Assembly: GCF_964656455.1 (NCBI RefSeq)
Contig: NC_135719.1
Coordinates: 5,807,163 to 5,871,162, forward strand
DNA length: 64,000 nt
Reading direction: 5' to 3'
Source of the DNA: Halichoerus grypus
Taxonomy: Eukaryota; Chordata; Mammalia; Carnivora; Phocidae
Position 1 is the stretch's first letter. Each line of letters begins with the position of its first letter. A program made the position numbers and the translations under genes. Positions 1 to 10,368 of this stretch are shown piece after piece. The notes below the pieces were generated by a model. The model saw only the letters and a list, made by a program, of their open reading frames with translations. It was not told the origin of the DNA and searched no databases.

Positions 1-76
1 CTCATAACCCTGAGATCACAACCTGAGCTGAACTCAAGAGTCAGACGTTCAACTGACTGAGCCACCTAGGCGCCCC
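1..76 (-). mobile_element. Can-SINE, cut by window edge
   Basis: Only the head half of a minus-strand tRNA-derived carnivore SINE is present, ending with GAGCCACCTAGGCGCCCC. The tail lies outside the window. Like its relatives it is a non-coding retroposon with a pol III promoter in the head. Confidence 0.9.
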
Positions 77-154
77 TATTTTAAAATTTTTTTGTGTCTA
101 GTTTTTATTTAAATGATGTACAGTTATTTTAATAGATTAAAATAGGTAACTCAA

Positions 155-349
155 GGGTCACCTGCCTGGGAGGCTCAGTCGGTTAAGCGTCTGCCTTCGG
201 CTCAGATCATGATCCCAGGGTCCTGGGGTTGAATCTCACATCCGGCTGCCTGCTCAGCAGGGCACCTGCTTCTCCTTCTTCCTCTGTAGCTCCCCCTGCT
301 TGTGCTCTCTCTCTCTCTGTCAAATAAATAAATAAAATCTTAAAAAAAA
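155..349 (+). mobile_element. Can-SINE, full length
   Basis: The element runs from a tRNA-like head (CTGGGAGGCTCAGTCGGTTAAG) through a CT-rich middle to AAATAAATAAATAAAATC and an A tail. A perfect 14-base target duplication AATAGGTAACTCAA flanks it at 141-154 and 350-363, so the insertion is relatively young. Confidence 0.95.
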
Positions 350-452
350 ATAGGTAACTCAAAATCAGACAATGATCCACATACTAATTTAACATGTAAT
401 CAAGTACTATCATGGGGAAAAGGGGGTTATTTTAAAAATTATTTTGGGCTAA

Positions 453-1121
453 GCCATCAAAAGGAATAAGATCTTGCCATTTGCAACGACGTGGATGGAA
501 CTGGAGGGTATTATGCTGAGCGAAATAAGTCAAACAGAGAAAGACATGTATCATATGACCTCACTGATATGAGGAATTCTTAATCTCAGGAAACAAACTG
601 AGGGTTGCTGGAGTGGGGGGTGGGGTGGGAGGGATGGGGTGACTGGGTGATGGACACTGGGGAGGGTATGTGTTCTGGTAAGCGCTGTGAATTGTGCAAG
701 ACTGTTGAATCTCAGATCTGTACCTCTGAAACAAATAATGCAATATATGTTAAGAAAGAAAAAAAGAAGAAGAAGAATGTAGCAGGAGGGGAAGAATGAA
801 GGGGGGGAAATCGGAGGGGGAGAAGAACCATGAGAGACAAAAAAAGTTAAAAAAAAAAATATGCAATAAAAAGTTTTAAAACCTGAAAAAAAAAAAAAAA
901 AAAAAAAAGAACCATGAGAGACGATGGACTCTGAAAAACAAACTGAGGGTTCTAGAGGGGAGGGGGGTGGGAGGATGGGTTAGCCTGGTGATGGGTATTG
1001 AGGAGGGCACGTTCTGCATGGAGCACTGGGTGTTATGCACAAACAATGAATCATGGAACACTATATCTAAAACTAATGATGTAATGTATGGGGATTAACA
1101 TAACAATAAAAAAATTTAAAA
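453..1121 (+). mobile_element. Composite L1 3' end (two 3' UTRs in tandem)
   Basis: The first part (453 to about 775) is the end of L1 ORF2 plus a 3' UTR of the type also seen at 25450-25830 in this window. It is followed by a piece of a second L1 3' UTR type (about 780-835), an A-rich stretch at 840-908, and the remaining 3' UTR of that second type (909-1110). One 19-base duplication, AAAAATTATTTTGGGCTAA, brackets the whole block (434-452 and about 1122-1140), so it arrived as one event. Confidence 0.85.
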
Positions 1122-1305
1122 AAAAATTATTTTGGGCTAACTGCTAGCAATTTAGGGGAAACATATTCTACCCTTACCTTACATAACAATACAGCAAATA
1201 GGTTCTATTCTGACTTAATAATAATAATAATAGGTCAAACCATTAAAAAGTTGTGAGGAAAAGAAAATAGACAGTTTCAAACAGCTGGAGAAGAAATGAC
1301 TTTTT

Positions 1306-1641
1306 TAAAAAAGATTTTATTCATTTTTAATTTATTTCTTTAAAAGATTTATTTATTTGAGAGAGAGAGCATGAGCGTGAACGGGGGGAAGGGCAGAGGG
1401 AGAGGGAGAGAAGCAGACTCTCTGCTGGGTGCAGATCCGGTGGTTGGTCACAGCCTCGATCTCACAACCCTGAGGTCAGGACCTGAGCCAAAATCAAGAG
1501 TCAGACACCTAACCGACTGAGCCACCCAGGCGCCCCAAGATTTTATTTTTAAGTAATCCCTACACCCAACTTGGGGCTCGAACTCACAACCCCGAGATCA
1601 AGAGTCGCCTGCTCCACCGACTGAGCCAGCCAGGTGCCCCT
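1306..1641 (-). mobile_element. Short-type Can-SINE, interrupted
   Basis: This is an older short SINE (AAGTAATCCCTACACCCAAC, then CTCGAACTCACAACCCCGAG, ending GAGCCAGCCAGGTGCCCC) split by a second SINE near its tail. Its target duplication AGAAATGACTTTTT is at 1292-1305 and 1642-1655. Confidence 0.9.
1323..1536 (-). mobile_element. Can-SINE nested in the short SINE
   Basis: A long-type SINE lies inside the A-rich end of the older short SINE. AAGATTTTATT occurs at 1311-1321 and 1537-1547, consistent with the target duplication. The head ends GAGCCACCCAGGCGCCCC. Confidence 0.88.
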
Positions 1642-1655
1642 AGAAATGACTTTTT

Positions 1656-2683
1656 AAGCTTAGACTCAGTGGAGTTAATCAAAAGACAAAAGAACATTTT
1701 TGGTGATGTAAATAAATCAAACCTTACTATGCTAAGAAAACAAAAATTATCTCCAAGATCTGTTAAGTGAAGAAATCAAGTTGCATTTAGGATAATGTTC
1801 ACATAAGGAAGAAAAATGTACACAAAACAAAGCTATCTATTTGTGTGTGAATATGCCATGTGTATAAATGTCTAGAAAGTGGTGAGAAGGGGCATACACA
1901 AATTGATGTACTAGCATTTGGGGTGCGGAGTGGACTGGAGAAGACAGTGGGCCGAAGGGGACACTGGCTTTATTTGAAGCATAAGATTTTACATTTTTTA
2001 CATCAAGAATATGCCCATGTTCACTTGTATAATTTTAAAAGATAAAGTGGCGACAAAAACCGAAAGGCAGACTGTGTTAAACATTTTTAAATATTTTAAA
2101 AGCCGTCTTTAAAAATTATATAAACCGCATGTATAAACGATTTTTTTTTTTAAGCTGTAAAATCCCAACAGATAAATGATCAAAAGATACTATAAGTCAG
2201 GTCACTCAGGAGAAAATAACCAGAAAACAAAACTATAAGAAAATGTTCACACTCACAGTCATTTAAATAAATCCAGAGTGGAAGCTAGCACGGAGGGTTC
2301 TGATTTCAGCTTCCCTTCTGGGCTCCAGGACCAGCTCCATCTTGGGAAGTGGGCATCTTAGGGGAGCCCACAGGAGAAGGGGGCCCCTGCCCAAATCCTC
2401 CTAGCTGGAGATTTTGCCAGCGCTGGCCGCCCATTGCCCTCCGGCAGAGTAGGTGGCTCTGTCCTGCCCCGACCCCGCCCGCCTGCCCTTTCTGCGACAG
2501 GACCTAGTGTGGGGAGAAGGAGATCTGGTGGGATGGCCAGGCTCAGACAAAATTGAGTTCTTTGCTGGGGCCTGAGCACCAGAGCATGGGGAAAGGTTGG
2601 CATTAGGGCTTCCCAGAGCTGGGAGGAAACCAACAGAAGAGGTGGGCAGGACTGATAAAGAGATTTTAAAGCTCATGGAGCTG
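1656..2683. other. Single-copy-like DNA, nothing recognised
   Basis: The left half is AT-rich and the right half (2280-2680) is GC-richer. The two overlapping minus-strand reading frames at 2358-2718 are in different frames, are proline-rich and match no family I know, so I treat them as chance. Confidence 0.5.
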
Positions 2684-2786
2684 GGGCCCCTGGGTGGCTC
2701 AGTCGGTTGAGCATCCAACTCTTGTTCTCAGCTCAGGTCTTGATTTCAGGGTCTTGAGTTCAAGCCCTGTGCTGGGCTCCCTACTT
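2684..2786 (+). mobile_element. Short-type Can-SINE
   Basis: The head GGGGCCCCTGGGTGGCTCAG is followed by a short body ending CTCCCTACTTAAAG, without the CT-rich middle. The diverged target repeat AAAGCTCATGGAGCT / AAAGCTCTTGGAGCA flanks it (2668-2682, 2787-2801). Confidence 0.88.
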
Positions 2787-2924
2787 AAAGCTCTTGGAGC
2801 AGAGTGGAAACCCTTGGGCACAGGGACGTTCTCTTCCGCTGTTTAGATCCCCAGTGTCGCTTACACTGTGTGGACCCCGTGTCTCCACTGTGCGACCGTG
2901 GACAGCTCACCCCTCTGGATCTGG

Positions 2925-3024
2925 ACAACTTGGGTTTAAATCCCAGCTCTACCTACTACCTACTTGACTTGAAGGAAGTAAGTGAACCTTCCTGAACTCA
3001 TTTTTTACTTTCCTGCATTGAGGA
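2925..3024 (+). repeat. MIR fragment
   Basis: TTGGGTTTAAATCCCAGCTCTACC followed by a CTTGAAGGAAGTAAGTGAACCTT-like stretch matches the core of the MIR tRNA-derived repeat as I recall it. The copy is diverged and partial. Confidence 0.6.
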
Positions 3025-3040
3025 TAAGAACAGAATTCCA

Positions 3041-3239
3041 GGGCACCTGGGTGGCTCAGCTGGTGAAGCATCTGCCTTCGGCTCTGGTCATGATCCCAGG
3101 GTCCTGGGATCGAGCCCCATCAGGCTCTCTGCTCATGGGGGAGTCTGCTTCTCCCTCTCCCTTTGCCGCTTGTGCTCTCTTGCTCGCTCACTCGCTCGCG
3201 CTCTCTCTCTCAAATGAATAAATAAAATCTTAAAAAAAA
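3041..3239 (+). mobile_element. Can-SINE, full length
   Basis: Head GGGCACCTGGGTGGCTCAGC, a CT-rich region with CTCGCTCACTCGCTCGCGCTC, then AAATGAATAAATAAAATC and an A tail. The target duplication AGAACAGAATTCCA / AGAACAGAGCTCCA is at 3027-3040 and 3240-3253. Confidence 0.93.
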
Positions 3240-3789
3240 AGAACAGAGCTCCAAGGGTGGTGGGGGGGAGGGTTCAGTGGGAGAGCCAGCGAGGTGCTCA
3301 GCATGAGGTCAGGCGCAGTAAAAGGCTTGCTAGCTGGCAAATGATGGCTGGTTTATCATTCTCCAAAGGCCTGACCTCTCATCATCGCGAAGTGGTTCAT
3401 GGATATGAACTTGTACGTCTTGTGGCTGTGGGCCGTCTCCACTTACATGGTCTCTTTACATGTCACTTGTCCAAAACAGAGCTCCTCATCCCCTTCTGAT
3501 CTTCATGCCAAACCTGTCCCCACATTGGGCTCCTGTCAATGGCACCACTGTCCATCCAGGGTCAACCACTCCCTGCCACTCCTTCTTTCACCCCCGACGC
3601 CCATTAATCCCTGAGGCAATCGATTTCACCATGGAAATACTTCTCAGGCACTCCTCAGCCTCTCCTCTCCCACGGGCCTGGTCCAGCTGCCAGGATGTGT
3701 CTCCCCTGTGATAGCCTCTGGTCGCTCTCTCTGCATCCACTCTGGACCCCTCTGACCTATTTAAGAAATATCCTCTTACTGACTTAAAC

Positions 3790-4000
3790 ATTTTTATTTA
3801 TTTTTAAAGTTTATTTATTTATTTTTGTGCGCGTGTGTGCCGAGAGAGAGAGAGCACGAGCGGGGGGGAGTGGGGCCGGCAGAGGGGGAAGCTGACTCCC
3901 CGCTGAGCAGGGAGCCTGATGCTGGACTCCATCCCAGGATCCTGAGATCATGACCTGAGCCGAAGGCAGATGCTTAACTGACTGAGCCACCCAGGTGTCC
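3790..4000 (-). mobile_element. Can-SINE inside L2
   Basis: A T-rich tail, a GAGAGAGAGAGCACGAGCG run and a head ending GAGCCACCCAGGTGTCC. ACTTAAAC is repeated on both sides (3782-3789, 4002-4009). Confidence 0.9.
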
Positions 4001-4057
4001 AACTTAAACCCTTTTAATGGATTTCTATTGCTCTTAGGATAAATCAAAATAAAAAAC

Positions 4058-4465
4058 GAAATTTACTAAGCAGCCACTGCGTGCCAGGCACTGTGCTTTA
4101 TCTCCTGCAGCTCTCGAAACCCTGTTAGGTAGGCACCATCACCTCCAGCTGGCTGGGTCACCTTCAACAAGTTCATTTAGCGCCGAGTTTCATCATCGGC
4201 TAAGTGGGGATAATACCTTACCTCATTGGGTTATTGTGAGGATCAAATTAGTTCTATCATGTACGGTGCTCAGAACATGCCCCGCAAGTATTAAGTGCTT
4301 ATTAAATCTAGCTAAGTGTTGGAGAAGATGCAACATTTTGCAGACAGAAAAAGAGACAGAGAGAGGTTAAGAAACTCAGCCCAGGGCTCCTGGTGGCTAA
4401 ATGGCCCAGTCAGGATTCACACCCAAGCCTGCCGACTCCATCACTGTGCCGAGTCTTTAGGGAGA
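4058..4465 (-). repeat. MIR, split by a second MIR
   Basis: The left part (4058-4140) has GTGCCAGGCACTGTGCTTTA and GTTAGGTAGGCACCATCAC. The right part (4320-4465) has GAGACAGAGAGAGGTTAAGAA and GGATTCACACCCAAGCCTG. Joined in order they read as one minus-strand MIR. Confidence 0.7.
4145..4312 (+). repeat. MIR, opposite strand
   Basis: CTGGGTCACCTTCAACAAGTT, AAGTGGGGATAATACCTTACC, TGTGAGGATCAAATTAG and AGTGCTTATTAAAT follow MIR plus-strand order. It sits between the two halves of a minus-strand MIR. Confidence 0.75.
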
Positions 4466-4857
4466 GTCCAGGGACCCTGCCTGTTGCTCACCAGCCTCTT
4501 CCAAAGCCACCCTGGCCTGCTGTGCTTGCTGCAGCCCCTAAATGCACCTCAGCTCCCCCGCCTCTGTCCTTCATAGGCTGTCCCATCTCCTGTGGGCCTT
4601 TGTCTCCTCCAGGAAGCCCTCCCTGGACTCCCCAGACCAGGTGAAGTCCCTCTTAAGTCCCTCCCATAGGTCCTACCCCCACTCCCTCAACTTCTTGGCA
4701 ACACTTTATGCGCTAGCAAATATTGATTTGTTCATAACACTGTGTTTCCTGTCTGTCTCCCCCTGGCCTGTGGCTCTGTGAGGGTGGGGACCATGTCTTT
4801 CTTAAAGCCCCCAGTGCTCAGTCAATCTTTGTAGAATGAATGAACCAATGAATGAAC

Positions 4858-6090
4858 CCGGGGTTTCAATTATCCTTGTCAACTAGATGCTGCAAAGCTC
4901 TTTTCTCAGAGGGAAGAAGGTGGTAAGGGGAACTTGATTGGAGACCCAAGCCAGGCAGAGGAGGTCTAGGATAACCATGAGGACAGAGGGGTGCATTGGT
5001 ACAAGGGGCTGTGGGGCCAGGTGGAAGGGGAAATCAAAACATAGAAGGCAACATTGTTAGCATCTTGCTTGAGCTCTGAAGCTTGGGAGCCCGGGTGCAG
5101 ACAGCTGAATAGAGTGTTCCTGGCACATAGAAAGCGCTCAGGAAACGTTGGTCATTTATATGAACAGGATAATCATCTGAATGGGGTTCTGGGAATGACT
5201 GCTTCACTGGGGAAAAGGGAAGGAAGGAGGAATAACATGAACAAGAATATGGAGAAATGAAAGCACGAAGCACCTGTGTGTGTGGTCAGGATGGGGGAAG
5301 CAGGGTGCATCTGTGGGAGAACCCCGGGCGGTGAGGCTGGGAAAAGGGGTCGTGGCCTGAATGCAAGGGTCTTGGAAGCCTTGTTGGGGTATCTGGGCTT
5401 TATCTTTTAAGCCAGTGATTTCCAAAGTGTGTTTGTTAAATGACAATGCATAAAAAGGGCTTCTGTGCCTAATCAGGTGAAGGACTGATGGAGTCAAAAA
5501 TCAAAACAGGTACTCTACTGAAAGACTGCTTGGAGCCCTTAACTTGTCATTTTGTATTGGGGTTCTCTAAGAATGTATATGCTATAGAGGGTTTCTTAAA
5601 CTTATTTGAGCCAAGAATGAGGGTTCTAAGGCACATACGGAAGGCTATAAGAAATGCTGCTGTAGGCCCCGGCAAACTTGAAAGGTTTTTGGGAGTTACA
5701 AATTATGGGATCGGATTTGCGTTTTAGGCAAAGAAATTCTGTGGCCCGGTAGCCACTGTGGAGAGACCACAGGGAAAAGGAGAGGGAGGTATGTATAATC
5801 GGTTTGCTCCCAGAGAACACAGAAGCAGCAGAGAATCACCTTCCCTGGCCAATGGGCAGGGGTGGGATGGGGCTCTGCGTAGGCTCAGCTGGGGTGCTGT
5901 CCCCATACTTCTAGATGGTCAGAGAGGGGAAAGCCTGAGTGTGAGCGACGCATGGGTTTGAATGCACCTGAGGCCGAGACTAGCACCTCTCCGGTCTATT
6001 CCCTCCCACAAGCTCAGGTCATTCTTCTGCAGGTCCAGCCTCACCCCTGCAGACAGGTCTCCTCCAGCCCAACACCTCCCCTGCCCCGCC
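4858..6090. other. Mostly unassigned DNA with a short L2/MIR-like tail
   Basis: The only repeat I recognise is about 5107-5160 (GTTCCTGGCACATAGAAAGCGCTCAGGAAACG), the usual 3' end shared by MIR and L2. The rest shows no reading frame or motif that I can assign. Confidence 0.45.
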
Positions 6091-6096
6091 CCTTAC

Positions 6097-6264
6097 CACC
6101 TCTTGCCCAGGTGCTGCGGAACCAACTCCTGGATTATGGGACCATCTCCTTTGGATTCCACTTGTGGGCCCCGAATGACCCAAATCACGGTGGGGTTGCG
6201 AAGGCTCACATCTTCCAGACACACCTGTAAAAAAGATGTAAGACGAATGATCTCCTTGATGTAC
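6097..6264. other. Exon-like open segment, strand unresolved
   Basis: On the minus strand the 168 bases (exactly 56 codons) from 6264 down to 6097 are open. They follow a pyrimidine tract ending in a possible acceptor (TTTTTCTTTTTCTTGACATAG) and precede GTAAGG. A second good acceptor, CATCTTTTTTACAG, lies just before 6224. The reading includes LEDVSLRNPTVIWVIRGPQV. On the plus strand a competing open segment starts after CTCTTGCCCAG at 6110 and reads to a TAA at 6228-6230, including LLDYGTISFGFHLWAPND. I do not recognise either protein and no second exon is evident nearby, so this may be chance. Confidence 0.3.
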
Positions 6265-7795
6265 CTATGTCAAGAAAAAGAAAAACCATAACACGTGAGG
6301 GGAAATTCAACATAACGGGGAGCCCTGCTGTCAACCTCCTGAGTCCTTGGAAGGTGCGGAAGCCCCCTTCAGATTCTCACTGGAGTCTCCATCTGCTAGC
6401 TCGTTCTCATTAATTAGTGTGCTTTTTCTCAGGCATCAGCACTCATAGCAAATAACGACAAGGTTTCAGATCCAAAATCTTTTTTATTTATCACCCACTG
6501 TTGTAAGCTTTGCTTCCTATTTTTCATTGCAAATAGCCAAGCATTTCTACTATATTATGGATTACATTTTACAATGTTAGGTTTACAATGTTGGGGGAGT
6601 TGACAATAAAAAATTTCCCCCTCCCCTCTCCTCACGTGGGTAAAAATGTGCTGAGTTCGAAACTGATTTACAAATGAATTTTTGGAGCATAATCTGTCTG
6701 GAAGCTATTTGGCATATCTCTGTAACCAAAAAATTGTGGATCTGTTTGTGAATTTGTTCACCGCAAGTAGACTTTTGCCTTCCTTTCTTTTCTTCTTCCC
6801 TCCCTCCCTTCTTTCCTGTCTTCCTTCCTCCCCCCACCCTCTTTTTCTCTCTCATTCTTTGTGACATCCAACACCACCACCTCCAACCCCTCCATCCTGC
6901 TTCTCATGATTTTTCACCACCCCTCCACCACTCTAAGTCCAAGCCTGGGTGGGTGTTGTCCTCACCCAAGGGTGGCCCGTGCCCAGGCCCAGCCAATCAA
7001 CACAGCACGTTTCCCTGTGTCCGTGCTGAGCCGAGTCAGGCCAGCTAGAGCCAGGGAAGCTCTCTTGGTTGTTTGACTTGTTGGACTACCGTTTCCCTTT
7101 TCCTGAGATGGTAAGAGGTTTGGAGCTGTGGTTACCATCTTTCCATGACAGGAAAGTAAAGCCAACATGGAGGAGAGCAGAGCTGAGAAGCTGGGTCTTG
7201 GAGTCAGCCTTTGATCGTCTGACAGGCTGCAGTTGAACCTCCACCTACACTGGGGGCTTTTGCTCTATGAACCACTAAATCCACTTTGCTTAAACCGGTT
7301 TGGGTTGGGTTTTCTGTCACTTGGTAACCAAAAGGGGCCTCACTGTTTCCCTCTCTCTCTGATGCCCAGTCATCTCTTCCGCGTTAGTGAGCCTCATGGT
7401 GGATTCACCGATCCCCCACTGTCGACTGCAATACACTACTCTTCTCCCTCTCTTTGCAGGGTGAGGAGTGCATACGTGTCTAGCTGAAAGAAAAGGAACT
7501 GTTTTTGAATATTCTGAGCTTTAGCTCCTCTGTACCTGCAAATAGGCAAGTGACATATGTCCCCAGGGCTCCAGCAGACACTGGCTGTCCTCTGGCATCC
7601 GTCCTGAAGCCCAGAGTAGTTCTCCTGCAGGGAAAGGCAGCCAGCCCACGGGCAGAACCAAGGAGACATGAATTCAGGGAGTTTTGAGTCTCTTGATCCA
7701 AACTGACCAGATTGGCCTCTCCTGCCCCTTCTCAGGAGGCGGAGAGAATTTGTGCCATCTTTGGAAGAATAGTAAACCTGACTGTTAGGAGGGGA
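6265..7795. other. Unassigned DNA with a pyrimidine-rich tract
   Basis: Low-complexity CT repeats (TTCC, CCCT and CTTTC units) occupy about 6778-6857. Apart from that tract I recognise no repeat family, gene or RNA. Short frames here are all below 95 codons and unremarkable. Confidence 0.5.
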
Positions 7796-7799
7796 GACA

Positions 7800-8002
7800 T
7801 GTGGTTAAAGCCATCAGCCAGATCTGGGTCCACAATCTCATCTCACTGCTCGCAAGCTGTGTGCCCGTGGCAAGTTACTGAGCCTCAGTTATCCCATCTG
7901 TAAAATGGGGATAGCAGTATCCACCTGATTTGTGGGGCAACGCACAATGTCTGAAGTAAGCAGCCAATACATGAGGGGAAATCATGATTCTTATTATCAT
8001 TA
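7800..8002 (+). repeat. MIR
   Basis: TGGTTAAAGCCATCAGCC, GCAAGTTACTGAGCCTCAG, CCCATCTGTAAAATGGGGAT and a CAGCCAATACATG end follow the MIR consensus order. Confidence 0.85.
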
Positions 8003-8127
8003 GGTGTCTCCAAGCCTGGTCTCACCTATGAGCATGTTGAATGAAGCATACTGTTAACTGGAAAGTTTCTAAAGATGGAGAAGGCAGGCAGCGGCTATGG
8101 TTTGGCTACTCCCCAGCAGGAGCCATG

Positions 8128-8353
8128 GGGTAAAGAATCTGGACTTTAGCTTTAAGGATGAGTTAAGTTCAAGTCTGGCTCAGTCACTTACGAGCTGTGT
8201 GACCTTGAATAAGCTATGAGTGACTTTTCTGAGCCTCCATTACCCCATCTGTAAAATGGGCAAGTGGAACCCTCTCTCAGAAGCCTGTGAGGATGCGATG
8301 AGCTAGCGTGCGCACCTGCCTGGCATATTGTTTAAAGCTCAGTAAGTAGTAGT
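8128..8353 (+). repeat. MIR
   Basis: AAGAATCTGGACTTTAGC, GAGCTGTGTGACCTTGAATAA, CCCCATCTGTAAAATGGGCA and GCTCAGTAAGTAGTAG mark a nearly complete MIR. Confidence 0.88.
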
Positions 8354-8694
8354 GTGCGTGTCCAGAGGCTGACTATGCAAGTGATGGTCCATAATTATGT
8401 GAGCACAGCAAAGAGGCTGCTGGTATCTTTATTTAAGCGGAATTAAGTATTCCTTAGACAAGGGATGTAACTTGCGATGAGAGACAAGGAAGAGAAGCAA
8501 AAGGAGGAAGGATAATGAGAAAGCAGCACGTGCGAGGGAGGAAGAGCTAGTGAGATGACGCTGTCTGGAGATCTTTCTGCAGGCTGCTGCTCTCTGCCCG
8601 CCAATGCCAGGAGCCCGGGCCCGGGTGCTGGAGAGCTGGGTCCCCCTGTGCCTCTTCCTCTGGAAACCTGCGTCACTTTGGCTCTGGCTGAGAT

Positions 8695-8835
8695 GGTTTC
8701 CTTAACTGTGTGACCTTGCGTGGGTCACAGCTTCTCTGAGCCTCATGTTCGCTCTGTGGGATGAGGGTATTGACACTTGTCTCTTTCACAGGATGGATGT
8801 GGGGATTGGAATGTGGAACGTGGACACACTTTTCA
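8695..8835 (+). repeat. MIR fragment
   Basis: AACTGTGTGACCTTGCGTGGG and CTTCTCTGAGCCTCATG match the conserved MIR core. The 3' end is missing or too diverged to see. Confidence 0.7.
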
Positions 8836-8938
8836 AATTCCCTAGAATCCTCTTATGGTCCCAGATGGACTAAATAGTCTATGGTTTGGGTTCTGCCATT
8901 TTCTAGTGCACATTAAACATATTGAATATACTTTTTCT

Positions 8939-9088
8939 TTTTCTTTTCATTTCTTTCTTTTTTTTTTAGAGAGGGAGGGGGGAGGGTCAGAGAGAGGGAG
9001 AGAGCCTGACACTTAGAACCCTGAGATCATGTCCTGAGCCGAAATCCAAGAGTCGGACACTTAACCAACTGAGCCACCCAGGTGCCCC
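8939..9088 (-). mobile_element. Can-SINE, internally shortened
   Basis: A CTTTCTTTT-type tail, a purine-rich run and a head ending GAGCCACCCAGGTGCCCC. The middle is about 50 bases shorter than in other copies. The diverged target repeat TTGAATATACTTTTTCT / TGAACATACTTTTTCT flanks it. Confidence 0.9.
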
Positions 9089-9269
9089 TGAACATACTTT
9101 TTCTATGTCTGTTTCATGCCCTGGAGGATGGGTATGGTGGGGACCGGCTGGGGAGGGCAGCAACACAGAATTTGGCTTGGGCTGGGTTCTTGCTGAGGAG
9201 GTGGCTGGGGGTGGGCTGTTAAATGCGGCAGGGGCTGAGGGGGTAGACGGGAGGCAGGCTAGCTACTTA

Positions 9270-9430
9270 GGTGTCAGACAGGCCTAAACCTGAATCCTGG
9301 CCTCCAGCCGAGAGACAATGGGCAGATCCCTTATGAACTTTCCAGTCTCCCTTTATTCATGGGGATGAGAGTGTTACTGTGAAGACAGAAAGAGAAACGT
9401 GTGTAAAGCGCTTAGCATGGTTCCTGGTAC
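9270..9430 (+). repeat. MIR
   Basis: CAGGCCTAAACCTGAATCCTGG, GGGCAGATCCCTTATGAAC, then GTGTAAAGCGCTTAGCATGG and TTCCTGGTAC. The copy is diverged but in MIR order. Confidence 0.75.
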
Positions 9431-9885
9431 TTTTTTCATCTCCATGAGTTTTGTTTTATTACCCAAAGAGGAGAAACAAGTCAGAAACTCAGGAACCCCT
9501 GAATCCAGCCTGGGTTAAATCAGAAATGAACACTCAACCTTCCAAGGGGGAAATCTGATTTTCAAATGTACTTGTCTTCCTTCACTTAATACTACTTGAT
9601 TAACTTAGAATGGCAGAGTAGGGACTCTCACAGTCGGAGGGGATATTAGCCAGGGCTTGGAGCCACGGCCTTGGGAGTCTGCAGAGAGATGCCAGGAAGG
9701 CCAAGTAGGCAGGGTTCCAGGAGTGTGCTGTTGAAGGCGGTTTGCAAACCCCACATCCCCATGCTTGAGTCCATTACGGTGCTCCTCCCGTGTGGCTGAG
9801 GCCCTTCTTGGAAGAGGCCTGTCACAGTAGACGTTATTGCCTTTCTTTACTGGAGCAGGAATCTATCGTCCAATCACAGTCATCC
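9431..9885. other. Unassigned DNA
   Basis: This stretch lies between a MIR and the target repeat of the NDUFA4 pseudogene. I see no recognisable repeat, gene or RNA in it. Confidence 0.5.
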
Positions 9886-9898
9886 GTGTCGAATTTTA

Positions 9899-10368
9899 TT
9901 TTTGTTTTTTCAAGTTTCAGAGATTTATTCAGCAGTGTAAACCCCAACACAATACGCCGACATGATTTCATGCATTGAGAGGGGAAATCTTTCCTGGATA
10001 AAGAGGAAAACTACATGGATGACTTCTGCAAGACCTCCATCCTAAGCAGCTTTATAGAGAAACATTTCGTTTAGAAGTCTGGACCTTCTTTCTTCAGTTT
10101 GCCGTAATCTACATTCACCGAGTAAATCTTGTATTGGTCATGGAGACCCCGTGTGTTCCAGGGTTCTGGGTTATTTTTCTTATCTTAACTGACATCTGGA
10201 TTGAACGATGCCACGAGCAAGACATACCGCGCTGCCCCAGTACCTCCCCCTCCGATAAATACGAAGCTCATATGCTTCTTGGCCGGACCCAGGATCTGGC
10301 GAAACAATGGGGGCGGCAGAGGCTCCGGGTCCAGGAGAACAGATCAAATCTGCAGGTCCCTACACCCT
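9899..10368 (-). pseudogene. NDUFA4: NDUFA4 processed pseudogene
   Basis: NDUFA4 is a small mitochondrial inner-membrane protein, first assigned to complex I and now linked to cytochrome c oxidase. This is an intronless retrocopy. The frame runs from 10307 (start codon read as TTG) to the TAA at 10071-10073. Recognisable pieces are [30 protein letters not shown] and KLKKEGPDF at the C-terminus. About four residues are missing after the AKKH motif, a TAA at 10185-10187 replaces the tryptophan after FNPDVS, and the initiator ATG is lost. A 3' UTR with AATAAA (reverse complement at about 9924-9929) and a decayed A tail end it. GTGTCGAATTTTA / GTGTCCAATTTTA at 9886-9898 and 10369-10381 are the target duplication. 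It cannot make the protein. Confidence 0.94.

Larger units (their letters stand above)
3455..4857 (+). repeat. L2 LINE 3' remnant, fragmented
   Basis: Three stretches in L2 order are visible: 3455-3789 (CATGTCACTTGTCCAAAACAG and following), 4001-4055 (CTTTTAATGGATTTCTATTGC) and 4490-4857 (GGAAGCCCTCCCTGGACT, TGTCTGTCTCCCCCTGG, and a GAATGAATGAACC end). A Can-SINE and a MIR pair split it. No L2 reading frame survives. Confidence 0.75.

Noticed and set aside
155..230. Functional tRNA-like gene in SINE heads
   Set aside because: The heads keep pol III box-like text but lack a foldable acceptor stem and run into a SINE body and A tail.
4316..4644. Overlapping 80-codon plus-strand frames as a small gene
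   Set aside because: They fall on MIR and L2 remnants and lie in several frames at once.
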